Shown piece by piece: positions 21,282 to 32,905 of a stretch of 64,000 nt of DNA. The DNA lies in assembly GCA_009823505.1 (NCBI GenBank), contig VZQC01006876.1:5258202-5322201 (forward strand), written 5' to 3'. The notes under the pieces are model-generated. The model was given only the letters and a program-made list of their open reading frames with translations, had not been told where the DNA came from and made no database searches. A program made the translations under genes and the position numbers. The stretch comes from Rhizomys pruinosus (taxonomy: Eukaryota; Chordata; Mammalia; Rodentia; Spalacidae). Position 1 is the first letter of the stretch. Every line of letters starts with the position of its first letter.

Positions 21282-24200
21282 CTAGCATCCACATATGAGG
21301 GACAGCATTTGTCGTTTGTTTTTCTGGGACCGTGTTACTTCACTTAACATAATGTCTTCTAGCTCCATCCATTTACCTGCAAAGTTCATGACGTTGTCCC
21401 TCTTTACCGCTGCATAGAACTCCATTGTATACATGTATCAAATTTTCTCTATCCACTCGTCAGTTGAGGGGCACCTGGGCTGGTTCCAGCTTTTTGCTAT
21501 AGAGAGCAGAGCTGCAATAAACAGTTGTGCATGTATCTTTGCAGTAAGATTTGTCTTGTGGGTATATACCCAGGAGTGGTATGACTGGGTCAAATGGCCT
21601 GCTCATTTTGAGTCTTCAAAGGATTCTCCACACTGCATTCCATAGTGGCTGTACAAGTTTACATTCCCACCAGCAATGGATGAGTGTTCCCCTTTCCCCA
21701 CAACCTCTCCAGCACTTGGTATCATTCGTGTTCCTGATCCTAGCCAGTCTTATTGGAGTAAGGTGATATCTCAAAGTGGTTTTAATTTGCATTTCCTTAA
21801 TTATCAGAGATGTTGAACACTTCTTAAGATGTTTCTCGGCCATCTTTAATTCCTCCTCTGTGAAGTCTCTATTCAGATCTTTGCTCCATCTTTTGAGTGA
21901 TTCATTTATTTTCTTTCTTCTTTGTTTTTTAGGTAGCTTGTATACTCTGGAAATTAATGTTTTGTCAGATGTAGCTGCAGTGAAGGATTCCTACCACTCT
22001 GTGGGTTTTCTCTTCACTTCCATTATTGTTTCTTTTGATGCACAGAAACTTTTGAGTTTAATGAGGTCCCATTTGTCAATTGTGGATCTTATTTCTTGGG
22101 CAGCTGCTGTCTGATTCAGGAAGACTTTTCCTACACCTATGTCTTGTAGTCTGCTGCCAAGTTTCTCTTCTATCACCTCCAGAGTTTGGGGTTTCATGTT
22201 GAGGTCTTTGATTCATCTGGAATTGACATTTGTACAAGGTGACAGGCAGGGGTTTAATTTCATTCTTCTATAAGTCGTGATCCAGTTTTGCCAACACCAC
22301 TTACTGAAGACGCTGTCTTTCCTCCATTGAGTCTTTTTGGCCCCCTTGTTAAATATGAGGTGGCTGAAATTGCATGAGCTCAGGTTTGGATCTTCGGTTT
22401 TATTGCATTGGTCAACTGGTCTGTTTTTGTGCCAGTACCAGGCTGTTTTTATGACTATAGCCCTGTAGTATAGTTTGATGTCTGGTATAGCGATTGATCC
22501 CCCCTGTATTGCTCTTTTCACTCAGGGTTGTTTTGGCTATTCTGGGTCTTTTGTTTTTCCAAATGAAATTGAGGATTTTTTTCCCAGCCTGTGAAGAAAC
22601 TCTTGGGGATTTCGATTGGGATTGCATTAAATCTGTACACTAGTTTGTGTAGGATGTACATTTTTACTATATTTATTTTCCCAATCCATGAGCATGGGAG
22701 GTTTGTCCATCTTCTGATGTCTTCCTCAATTTCCTCTTTCAGGAGTTTAAATTTTTTGTTGTAGAGATCCTGGGTGTCTTTGGTTAGGTTTGTTCCTAGG
22801 TATTTTATTGTTTTTGAGGCTATTGTGAGTGGGAAATTCTCCTTGTAGTCCTTCTTCAGTTGCATGTTGTTGGTGTAAAGAAAGGCTACTGATTTTTCTA
22901 GATTTATTTTGTATCCTGCCACTTTATCAAAGCTCTTAATCAATTCTAATAGTTATCTGGTGGAGTTCTTAGCATCCCTTTGGTAGACAATTATATCATC
23001 AGCAAAAAGGGATAGCTTGACTTCTTCTTTTCCAATTAGAACTCCTTTAATTTCCTTTTCTTGCCTTATTGCCCTAGCAAGTGTTTCCAGGACTGTATTG
23101 AAAAGGAGTGGTGACAGGGGGCAGCCTTGCCGAGTTCCTACCTTTAAGGGGAATGCTTCTGTCATTTCCCCATTTAGGATGATATTAGCTGTGGGTTTCC
23201 TGTATATGGCTTTGATTATGTTAAGGAATGATCCCCCCAAACCAATTCCCTCCAGGCCTTTAAACATGAAGGGATGGTGGATTTTTTTCAAAGGCTTTCT
23301 CTGTGTCAATTGAGATGATGGTGTGTTTTTTGTTCTTCAGTCCATTTATATGTTTGATGACGTTTATTGATTTTCATATGTTGAACCATCCCTGAATCTC
23401 TGGTGTGAATCCAACTTGGTCATGGTGGATGATTTTCTTGATGTGAGTCTGTATGCGGTTTGCCAGAATCCTGTTTAGAATTTTGGCATCTGTGTTCATT
23501 AGGGAGATGGGTCTATAGTTCTCCTTTTTGGTTGTATCTTTCCCTGGTTTTGGTAGTAGCGTAATGCTGGCTTCATAGAAGGATTCTGGGAGAAGTCCCT
23601 CCGTTTGTATCCTTCTAAACAATTTAAGTAGTAATGGTTGTATGTCTTTTCGAAATATTTTATAAAATTCTGCCGTGAAACCATCCGGGCCTGGGCATTT
23701 TTTGGTTGGGAGGCTACTTATTACATCTTCGATTTCTTCCTGTACTATTGGTCTGTTTAGGCTGTCAATCTCTTCTTGGTTGAGCTTTGGTGATTCCCAG
23801 GATTTCAGATATTCATCCATTTCTTCTAGGTTTTCAAACTTAGTAGAGTATAAGTTTTTGAAGTAGTCCCGTATGATTGTCTGGATCTTTTCATTGTCTG
23901 TTGTGATATTTCCCCTTTCATCACAGATTCTATTGATTTGGAGTTGTTCCCTCTTTCTTTTGGTTAACTGGGCTAGAGGTCTGTCTATCTTGTTTATTCT
24001 CTCAAAGAACCAACTTTTGGATTCATTGATTTTTTGTATGGTTTTCTTTGTTTCTATTTCATTGATCTCTGCTCTGATTTTTGTTATTTCTTCTTGTCTG
24101 CTCCGTTTAGGGTTCATTTGTTGTTGTCTCTCAAGTATTTTTAGCTGCAGTGTTAGATCATTCACTTGTGCTCTTTCTGTTTTTTTAATGTAGGCACTTA

Positions 24201-25116
24201 GAGCTATAAACTTCCCTCTTAGGATTGCTTTTAAAGTGTCCCATAGATTTTGCTGTGTTGTTTTATCATTGTCATTCAGTTCCAGGAATGTTTTTATTTC
24301 TTTCTTTATTTCTTCCTTGACCCACTCATTATTCAGGAGAGTGTTGTTTAGTCTCCATGTGTTCCTGTAGGTTGTAGGGTTTATTCTGGTGTTGATATTG
24401 AGTTTTATTGCACTGTGGTCTGATAGAATGCATGAGATTATTTCAATCTTTTTATATTTGTTGAGTTTTTCCCTGTGTCCCAGTATATGGTCTATTTTGG
24501 AGAATGTTCCATGAGGTGCTGAGTAGAAAGTGTATTCTCTGGTGTTTGGGTGAAATATTCGATAGATGTCTGTGAGGTCCATTTGGTGTATTGTGTCATT
24601 TAGTTCAGATGTCTCTCTGTTTATCCTTTGTCCTGTTGATCTGTCTAGGGGACTTAATGGGGTATTGAAGTCCCCTAGTATTAGTGTGCTGGGGTTAATC
24701 TGTGCCTTGAGATCCTGAAGAATTGTCTTTATAAAGTTTGGTGCACCGGTGTTTGGTGCATATATATTTATGATTGTGAAATCTTCATCGTCAATTGTTC
24801 CTTTAATAAGGATGTAATGGCCCTCTTTGTCTCTTTTGATTTCTTTTGCTTTGAAGTCTATTTTGTCTGATATTAGAATAGCCACACCCGCTTTCTTTTT
24901 GGTACCATTTGCTTGGAATACTTTCTTCCAACCCTTCACCTTAAGTTGGTGCCTATCCTTGAAATTGAGATGGGTTTCTTGTAGACAGCATATAGATGGG
25001 TTTTGTTTCCTAATCCATTCTCCCAGTCTATGCCTTTTGATTGGGGAGTTTAGCCCATTAATATTTAAGGTTACAATTGAAAGATGGATGTTGCTTCCTT
25101 TCACTTTATTATCCAT
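21282..25116 (-). pseudogene. L1-A ORF2 (endonuclease/reverse transcriptase), broken
   Basis: ORF2p nicks target DNA and reverse-transcribes L1 RNA. An open stretch of 580 codons (25116-23374) holds the whole apurinic-type endonuclease ([37 protein letters not shown]) and the start of the reverse transcriptase ([30 protein letters not shown]). It stops at 23374-23376, where CGA of the sister copy has become TGA, a typical CpG decay. Further right-to-left: [12 protein letters not shown] and the catalytic FADD (about 22990-23130) in another frame, a stop near 22950 and several frameshifts. The normal TAG is at 21282-21284. The total span of 3,835 bases is not a multiple of three, consistent with net indels. 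Confidence 0.92.
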
Positions 25117-25160
25117 TTGGACTTCTAGCCTTTGATTTTGCTCCTATGGTTATGTTTTTG

Positions 25161-26351
25161 TTAGTTTCTTTTCCTAGGTGTTTGAGGATTGTTGCTCCTC
25201 TCTTCTGCCCTTTGAATTGCTTCAAGTATTTTATGAAGAGTTGGTTTTCCAGACATGTATTCCATCATCTTGTTTATGTCATGGAAGATTTTTCTCTCTC
25301 CTTCAAGTATAGTCGACATTTTTGCTGGGTAAAGTATTCTGGGTTGGCATCCATAGTCCCTTAACACAGGGAATGCTTTGCTCCATGTTCTTCTTGCTTT
25401 CATGGTTTGAGGCGAGAAGTCAGTTGTAATTCTGATGGGTTTCCCTTTGTATGTGACTTGTTTTTCTTTTGTGGCCCTCAGAATTTTGTCTTTGTTTTGG
25501 GCATCTAGCATTTTAACTATGATATGGCGTGGGGTGTTTCTTTTCTGATCTTGTCTATTTGGGGTCCTATGTGCTTCTTGTATTTGTATGGGCTTGTCTA
25601 TTTTTAGTTTGGGGAAATTTTCATCTATTATTCTGTTGAAGATCTGATCAATACTATTCTCTTGAGATTCTTCTCCTTCCTCTATTCCTATGATGCGGAG
25701 GTTTGGTCTTTTCATAGTGTCCCATATTTCCTGGTTGTTCCACTTTTGTGTATTTTTAAATTTTTCATAATCTTTATTTGAGCTTTTTAATTGCTCTGTG
25801 TTATCTTCCAGGTCTGATATTCTTTGTTCTGCTTCCTCCATTCTACTTCTGAGGCTTTTTCCTTTTCTTTCTTCTTGATTGACTGAGTGTTCTAATTCCT
25901 TTTTTGTTTCCTCCTGTGTTTTCTTTAGTACCTCCATTTCCTTTTTGAGCTTCTCAATCTCTTCTTTGTGCTTCTCAATCTCTTCTTGGTGCTCCTTTCT
26001 TCTTTGGTTGGCTTCCTTTTTCAGTGTTTCTACTTCCATTCGGAGTTTGTTTTTTTCTCCCTCTAGTTCTTTCTGGAGTTTGTCAGTCAGTTCCTTTAGT
26101 TCTTTCCAAAGTTTGTCATTGTATCCCTCTAGGTCCTTTTTGAGTTTTTCATTCTCTATCTTTAGTTCTCTGACTTCCTCTTTATGTTCTTTAATTTCTC
26201 TGCATAGGTCTGCAATTATTCCTCTAAGATTTGTTCCTTGGGTCTCCTCCAAGGGGTTCCCATTGTAGCTATCTCCTACAGGTTTGGTAGAGCTTCGTGC
26301 AGGATTATACTGTGCCTTTCCCATGTTGTCCCTTTGTCGTGTCCCTGCCAT
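25161..26351 (-). CDS. L1 ORF1p, nucleic-acid chaperone, 396 aa, open
   Basis: ORF1p is a trimeric RNA-binding protein that coats L1 RNA in cytoplasmic particles and acts as a chaperone during reverse transcription. The ATG at 26351 gives MAGTRQRDNMGK, a start also visible in L1-B. A short basic N-terminus is followed by a long Lys/Glu-rich coiled coil (about residues 45-195, with repeated EEIEKHKEEIEKLKKE-type heptads). The RRM-like domain (about 215-310) contains the family motif RRPNLRIIGIEE in the variant form KRPNLRIIGIEEGEE, and REAHRTPNR-like QEAHRTPNR. The C-terminal domain contains TYKGKPIRITTDFS and KARRTWSKAFPVL. The frame has no stop, and 396 aa is longer than the roughly 360-370 aa of mouse ORF1p, mainly in the coil. 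ORF2 follows after 44 bases. Confidence 0.9.
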   Translation of the reverse strand: MAGTRQRDNMGKAQYNPARSSTKPVGDSYNGNPLEETQGTNLRGIIADLCREIKEHKEEVRELKIENEKLKKDLEGYNDKLWKELKELTDKLQKELEGEKNKLRMEVETLKKEANQRRKEHQEEIEKHKEEIEKLKKEMEVLKKTQEETKKELEHSVNQEERKGKSLRSRMEEAEQRISDLEDNTEQLKSSNKDYEKFKNTQKWNNQEIWDTMKRPNLRIIGIEEGEESQENSIDQIFNRIIDENFPKLKIDKPIQIQEAHRTPNRQDQKRNTPRHIIVKMLDAQNKDKILRATKEKQVTYKGKPIRITTDFSPQTMKARRTWSKAFPVLRDYGCQPRILYPAKMSTILEGERKIFHDINKMMEYMSGKPTLHKILEAIQRAEERSNNPQTPRKRN

Positions 26352-26708
26352 GTGGGCTTCCCTTTTGTAGTTCAGATCACAAATACCCTTTCACTATGTT
26401 AGCAGATGGTTTTGCTTTCCTCCTTCAGATACTTTTATTTTTCCTTTCCTCCTCCCTGTTTATGGAGTATTGACTTGTCTAGTTTTCAGTTTTGTTTATA
26501 TATTGGGTATTGGAAGCCAAATCACTCTTCTCTTCTTGTTCTGAAGGTTCTCCAAAAAAAAAGACCACTTGGATTCTCACCGACCTCTGGCAGTGGTTCG
26601 GAGGGATATATGCCTGACCTAACCCACACCCCAGCAGCCCGCACATAGGTGCAGATCCACTGACCCAAATCCGCCGACCCTCTCGCCCCGGCACCAAAGG
26701 TGAAGGGC
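26352..26708 (-). promoter_or_regulatory. L1-A 5' UTR (internal promoter region)
   Basis: The 357 bases upstream of ORF1 start with a CpG-containing GC-rich stretch (about 26640-26708), unlike the AT-rich surroundings. This is the position of the L1 internal promoter. No tandem monomers are present here, unlike L1-B. The roughly 110 bases next to ORF1 are related to the corresponding part of L1-B. Promoter function is inferred from position only. Confidence 0.6.
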
Positions 26709-26959
26709 CTACAATCCTCAATTTCATACAAAGCAAACATTACCATTAATACCTTTTAAATGAGTGAATGTTGCTGTAAGACCTTTATGAATTTGATTGA
26801 TAACAGAAATTCATGATATTTTAATCTAGAACTGAAATATAGATATCCTCCCTCAATTGACGACAAATTCCTATTATGAAAATCATTCCTAAACCCAGGG
26901 GGTAAAATGTAGAATATAATTTCATAGTTGTAGTTCCAATGGGTCTTATACACTTCCAA

Positions 26960-29402
26960 ACAGTGTATTTATTTTTTAAATATTTTTATTTTATTGAATT
27001 TATCCAAATTTTGCATCATATATTTTGATCATATTTAGACAGGCCTCCCTTATATGCACAACTCTTATATCCTCCACAGTAGATTTCATATACTCTGTCA
27101 AGTCAAATTTTGTCTCCAAATGTCCTTCTGGGTAGGTCTATACACTGGAACTTGATAACATATTCAGTGTCATACCCTTAAAAAAAAGCCAATTCTCATT
27201 TCCTTGCTCTTATTGGGCCCTCAGCTAAGACTGAAGCTTCTTATATTTTTACCCACTTATATTCTGAGAATTTCATCTAATTTGAATTTCTTTTTTTTTC
27301 TTTTTATTGATGCTTTGTGTATTTCATACATCATTTTCCAATTCAGTTCAGGCATATATCCCCTTCCCTTCCCCCCACCCCACCCCTACCCATCCCAGAT
27401 CATGCATTCTGCCATAACTTTTCTGCATCTTTCTCTGCTTTTTTGTTTTATTTTGTTTTCATTTATTTTAACAATAAGTGATGATTTGTGAGTACAAGCA
27501 TCCTTCATATAAAGCCAATTTGCGTGCAGTTGTGCCCAAACCCACACAGCTCATGGGTCCCACCATCCAGCAGGGGGGGCTTGCATATTCAATCTATTTG
27601 ATCAAATGAGTGTCCAGTCTATATTGTTGTAGTTTCCCCATTCACCCCAATTGCAGCCCTTACATTCTACCACGCCTCCTCTTCCGCAGATAGTTCCCTA
27701 GGCTTAGAAAAGGGGCACAGGTGGATGAGAAGCAAAACAGTCTACTTTCTCTGGAGCTGTTGTCTTGGTCTCTATCAATTCTGGCTGTTTTCTTTCATGG
27801 GCTGCCAGCTTGTCCAGGCATAACCTTTCAATCCTATTAATGAAGCACATGCAATTAGATATATAGGTAAACAGTATAATATATAGCCTTTCGATCCTAC
27901 TAATGAAGCACAAGCAATTAGATATATAGGTATTTAAACATCACTAATTGTTATGATATGTTACTTAGGTATAGACACAGATGTTTGGATGGTATGTTAA
28001 TCCATGAATTACATTTTCTTCTGTTAAGTATGACAGGGTCTTCGTGTGGTTTATAACATCTCCTAACCATTAGAGGATGCAAGCTTGTGGCATCAGCCAT
28101 GGGTTACTCCTCCAAGGAGAGAGCTGATAGGCAATTAAATTTGGGATATACAGACATATGGCTGCCACTGCTGCACAGTATTTCCAGGCAGGTGAGGTGT
28201 AGCTGGTGCTGATGGAGGAGTCTTGCTTGACTCAAGGAGACCTATATTTGCTTTATTGGTTTAGTGGCCTTTGGGTAACACTCTCTGGAATTCCAGAGAC
28301 CACCCATATGCTTGCAAGTGCATTCTCCATACATCTTTCCCATGTTTATATCAGGTCTTCAACAGCACGGCCTTATCGCCTCTCTTCCTGCAGATATCCC
28401 AGATAGCAATCTCTTTCACCTGTAGGATGATTTAATTTAAAAATAAAGTTTGTTTCCCAAGTTAATCACATACAGTAACCCAAAACAACATGGGTGAACT
28501 TGATGAAATCTGTGCCTTGATTCCACCCTATAGGTATATATAATACAACTGCTTTTTTGAGACTCATCGGTCAAAAATAAAAACCTAAAATAAAAAAAGA
28601 GGGGATATAGATAGATACGAAAACTTTTTGTCAAAAAACCTTGCAATCCAAATCTTAAAACTAACTGTGGGAAAGGATTTGTATGTTCCAACAAGCCAGA
28701 GTATCACCAACTTAATTTGAATTTCTATAGGCCTTGTTCATTTTCTTACCATTGTTATGAGTTCATATGAATAACTTACCAGCTGTCTGGTAAACTCTGT
28801 TTCCTCATGGTCATACAAAAATCTCTGTTTCTTCTAATCTTTCCACACCTTCTTCCACATTGGTTCCTGAGCCTTGGGTGGCAGAGGTTGGATAAAGGTG
28901 TCCTATTCAAGGATACATATTCAACTGTCTCTTATTCTCTGCCCTTTGGCCAGTTGTAGCTCTCTGGGTTAATCACCATCTATTGAATGAGGAGCCTTCA
29001 CTAATGAAAGTTGAGAGGTGCATCAATATTCTTTCCATTCCTTGTTCTGCCCTGTTCTCTGAACCTTAGGTGTAGAAGTTGTGTTGTGGATGTCTCACTT
29101 TGGATGGAAACCTCACAGATACTTATTCTCTGTATTTAGCCAGTTGTAGAACATTGTAACTGTCTTGATTTATTGCAAAAATAAGTTTCTTTGATGAGTG
29201 ATGAGAAGTAAAGTTTATTGTAATCATAAGTATTTAGAGAATACTAGAGATGTAACAAGAGTTGGTTGTCCTCTTGGGTCAATGCCATCTCTAGCCAGGT
29301 GTATTACATTATGTTTACATGAGAACCCTTCCACTGAGTGGTCCTTCAATTCAGTTAGACTGTTGTTGATTATCTTCAAGATAGAAGTGCTACTAATACT
29401 AT

Positions 29403-29449
<47 letters not shown>

Positions 29450-29830
29450 TTACTACTACTGCATCAGTAGACATTATTTGCTGGGCTAAACATTATTGTA
29501 CTTCATAAATAATATAGTTAAGTAGGGACATGCATTGGTTTTTACCCTTGACAATTTGCATATTAATATCTGTTACTATGAGACCTAGTCTTCAGAGAAG
29601 GGGTTTACAGATCAACTCCACCTTGATTTTTCCAGTTTCTGTGTCTGACCTGTATTCTATTTAGAATGGTCTTATATTCAACTTCTGGGAGACAATCGAG
29701 CAGTGAGGCAATAGTCTGTGATATTTTCGTGTTCTCTCCACTACCCTGACCAACAAGTACATGGGAGTTTTCCTTTGTCTAACAGTGTATTTATTGTATT
29801 ATAGCCTTTGGTTATATTCATGTACACACA
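26960..29830 (-). mobile_element. Old Lx-type L1 3' end, split by L1-F and carrying (ACT)n
   Basis: Antisense Lx text starts with TATTTTTATTTTATTGAATTT...GCATCATATATTTTGATCATATT (about 26975-27030) and runs to 27277. It resumes after the L1-F insertion at 28727 (TTGTTATGAGTTCATATG, GTTCCTGAGCCTTGGGTGG, CTCTTATTCTCTGCCCTTTGGCCAGTTGTAG) and is traceable to about 29830. The stretch 28863-29035 is partly repeated at 29062-29210, an imperfect internal duplication. A triplet (ACT)n repeat occupies about 29396-29460. No frame survives. Confidence 0.72.
27292..28712 (-). mobile_element. L1-F: 5'-truncated, 5'-inverted L1 with perfect 14-bp TSD
   Basis: Bounded by taatttgaatttct at 27278-27291 and 28713-28726. 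27292 to about 28402 is the distal L1 3' UTR antisense, with the T-rich tail first. About 28403-28712 is an upstream part of the same 3' UTR in sense (from AGCAATCTCTTTCACCTGTAGG to ATCACCAACTTAA). Relative to the full copies, several hundred bases between the two parts are missing. This is the pattern of twin priming with loss at the inner junction. A 63-bp tandem duplication lies at 27824-27949. Confidence 0.9.
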
Positions 29831-29860
29831 GTCATATTCTAGCCGGCCTCTTTAGAATTA

Positions 29861-29935
29861 CACTCTGCTTGTCATTTTGGGGATCAAACCTTACACATTC
29901 TAGGCATCATTTTCATCATTTAAGGAGCCCTCTTT
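29861..29935 (-). mobile_element. Possible ID/B4-type SINE relic
   Basis: TTTTGGGGATCAAACCTTACACATTCTAGGCATCATTTTC resembles the antisense head of tRNA(Ala)-derived ID/B4 elements, strongly decayed. This is a weak call. Confidence 0.3.
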
Positions 29936-30428
29936 GGTAAGTATCTTTAAGAAAGCCCCAAAGATGCTGAATCACTTACCCTTGCCTCATTTCTAGTCCA
30001 CAGGAAATATGCACATACTTTTTTTTTTTTTTCCTGAAAGTCTGGGACAATTGAGCAATTCCCTTCTGTGGCACCTCAATCTATTAGTGCTGTCACACTC
30101 CCTCACTTCAAGTATCTATAGACATAAACCTCTCAAATTAGTCCTAAAGCTTCTCTTCTATAAAACTCTTTAATTCCTTTCTATTTATATGATAATATGT
30201 GAGCAAATGGTCACAGGATTCTCCCAAAACCAACCCTTGTAATACCTATACACTTTTTCTAGTATCTCCTAATGGAATGCAAATTAAATTGACCCTAATT
30301 AGTCTGCATTTGGATTTTTAAATCTTTAGTTAGGATGAGATTCAACTGATTCTATTTTTGCCATCTTTAAAAAAATACTTTTGCATTCAACATGCTGAAA
30401 TCCACAGAAGCTGTTTTTAAAACTTAGG

Positions 30429-30446
30429 TGACTCTTTTTCTCTTTT

Positions 30447-30501
<55 letters not shown>

Positions 30502-30572
30502 CTTTCTTTCTTTCTTTCTTTCTTTGTTTCTTCCTTCCTTCCTTCCTTCCTTCCTTTCTTTCTTTTTCTTTT
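30429..30572. repeat. (CTTT)n/(CCTT)n polypyrimidine microsatellite
   Basis: About 140 bases of almost pure pyrimidine, with a (CTTT)n core and a (CCTT)n block at about 30531-30555. Confidence 0.97.
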
Positions 30573-30579
30573 TTTACGT

Positions 30580-31260
30580 AGCATTAAACTCACCTATTTC
30601 AAGTGTGAAATTCAATGATTTTTAGTAACTACTACATGGTCCACCATCACCACATATTAGTTTTAGAATGTTTTCATCTCCTTAATTAAATCTGTCATGC
30701 CCACTTAAATTTAAGGTTTCTTCTTACTTCTAGGCCAAGGTAGAAGCTATTTACACTCATTATAAATTCGATCTCTGGAAATATCATATAAGTAGAGTTA
30801 CACAATATGTTGTTCTTGTGTCGATTTTCTGGTGTTTGAACTCATCCGTAATATAGTATGTCAGGCAGTAGGTATTTCTCCCTTATTGTTTATAGTAGTT
30901 AATATTATGGATATATACTGCATTTTATCAATATTCATTACGTGATGGATGTTTAAGTTGGCTCAAAGTTTATGCTACATTGAAAAATGCTGCTATGAAT
31001 GGTAATGTGGAAGTTTCAATCTAAACATGTTTTCACTTTTCCTGTTCATATGCTTTGGAGTGAAATGTCAATCTCCTGTGTTAGTTTCACATTGAACTTC
31101 TTGTAAACTAGTGTGTCTGTGATATTTCCAAACCTATTAACAATGTATTTAGGTTCTTGTTTCTATATATTTGATCAATCCTTGTTACTGCCTATCATTT
31201 GGTTTTATTATAACCACCTTAGACATCTGAAATGAGCTCCTCTTCTGCTCCTGATTTATG
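30580..31260 (-). mobile_element. Ancient mammalian L1 (L1ME/L1M-like) relic
   Basis: The antisense landmarks include ATTCAATGATTTTTAGTAAC, CCACCATCACCACATATTAGTTTTAGAATGTTTTCATCTCC, TATGGATATATACTGCATTTTATC, AATGCTGCTATGAATGG and ATGCTTTGGAGTGAAATGTCAATCTCC. This is the usual order of an old L1 3' half read backwards. Confidence 0.62.
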
Positions 31261-32905
31261 CTTACTTTAAAAAGTTACAGTGTTAATCCATGAATTACAT
31301 TTTCTTCTGTTAAGTATGACAGGGTCTTCGTGTGGTTTATAACATCTCCTAACCATTAGAGGATGTAAGCTTGTGGCATCAGCTGTGGGTTATTCTTCCA
31401 AGGAGAGAGCTAATAGCCACTGCTGCACAGTATTTCCAGGCAGATGAGGTGTAGCTGGTGCTTGACTCAAGGAGACCTATATTTGCTTCATTGGTTTAGC
31501 GGCCTTTAGTAACACTCTCTGGCATTCCAGAGACCATCTGTATACTTGCAAGTACAGTCTCCATACATCTTTCCCATGTTTATATCAGGTCTTCAACAGC
31601 AGGGCCTTATCGCCTCTCTTCCTGCAGATATCCCAGTTTGGAGGCAAGGAGCCTTTACCTTTTGTGGGGGCTTGGATCCCCTGGCCAACATCTCCTTGGT
31701 AGAATAATCCATTGTTGATGTCAGAGCTCCTGTATTAATATATTTTGCTTAAGTGCATAGCTTAAGGAGACTTTAGCATTATATTTGGTTCTGAATAGAG
31801 AATAATCCTTTTCACAGTTTCTATGTCCATTAGTCAATTAAAGAAGGCAGTTTTACCGATTTTACAAGAGAATACCTCTATAACAGCTGGCTCCAATCTA
31901 CAGCTGGAGAACGACCTCATCATCATCATATTTCTCCTTATTCTATGGGGGGGAGATAAGAAAGTCTCTTGTATTAAAACCTTTGCAGCACCTAGAAGAT
32001 AAGCTTCATTAGGATTCATTAAAAATCGTTGTTACAAGTAGGATCCAGAGAGGGGCCTGATGTCTGTAGCAATCTGAGACATTTCTTCCCTTCAATGCCC
32101 AGAGGATTCCATCCTTCTGCTGGCACTTTCTGGTACATCCTACTCACTGCAAAGCCGCATTTTCTTTCTCAGCCATTAAATTGGTGATACTCTGGCCTGT
32201 TGGAACATACAAATCCTTTCCCATAGTTAGTTTTAAGATTTGGATTGCAAGGTTTTTTGACAAAAAGTTTTCATATCTATCTATATCCCCCTTTTTAAAT
32301 TTTAGGTTTTTATTTTTGACCCATGAGTCTCACAAAAAGCAAATATATACCTATCGGGTGGAGTCAAGGCACAGATTTCATCAAGTTCACCCATGCTGTT
32401 TTGGGTTACTGTATGTGATTAACTTGGGAAACAAACTTTATTTTTAAATTAAATCATCCTATAGGTGAAAGAGATTGCTGCCAGGTGATACTATAGGACA
32501 GCAAAATTATAGAGAACATTTGTTTATACCCATCCCAAAGTAATTGTTATACAGCTTTTAATTAAAGCTAATGTGGACAACAGCAATTTATATCACCAAT
32601 TAACTCAGATGCATTACCTTTTTTATCAGCCTTTAAACCAATGTTGTTTAATATGCACATATTTGCTTTTACTAAGTCCTAAAACACCTTGTATCCTGTA
32701 GACAGAGTCTGGGCAAAACTGGATACTTGTTGAACTCACGTCAATTAAAGATGCACCAATTGAATATACACCCTTGTCCCTCTCCCACCCCTCCCACCCT
32801 TCCCGAGTCACCATTTCAGTCAGTTTTCTGATGCAATCTTTCTGTTGTTGTTCTTTTAATATGCATCCCTCTCCACAAGAAATATTTATAACTGGGTTAT
32901 TGGTA

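Larger units (their letters stand above)
18858..26708 (-). mobile_element. Full-length L1 (L1-A), 7.85 kb, with 17-bp TSD
   Basis: An autonomous non-LTR retrotransposon copies its RNA into the genome by target-primed reverse transcription. This copy is bounded by ctacaatctttaatttc (18841-18857) and ctacaatcctcaatttc (26709-26725), two mismatches in 17. In sense order (right to left): a 357-base 5' UTR, an open ORF1 (26351-25161), a 44-base spacer, ORF2 (25116-21282, broken), a 2,424-base 3' UTR and an A/T-rich tail. The full length is well above the 6-7 kb usual for rodent L1, because of the 3' UTR. The copy is complete in structure but cannot retrotranspose on its own, since ORF2 carries a stop and several frameshifts. 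Confidence 0.95.

Noticed and set aside
25879..26268. 129-codon serine-rich frame opposite ORF1
   Set aside because: It is the antisense reading of the Lys/Glu-rich coiled coil of L1 ORF1. Similar antisense frames at 24827-25135, 33207-33740 and 34641-35069 are shadows of ORF2.
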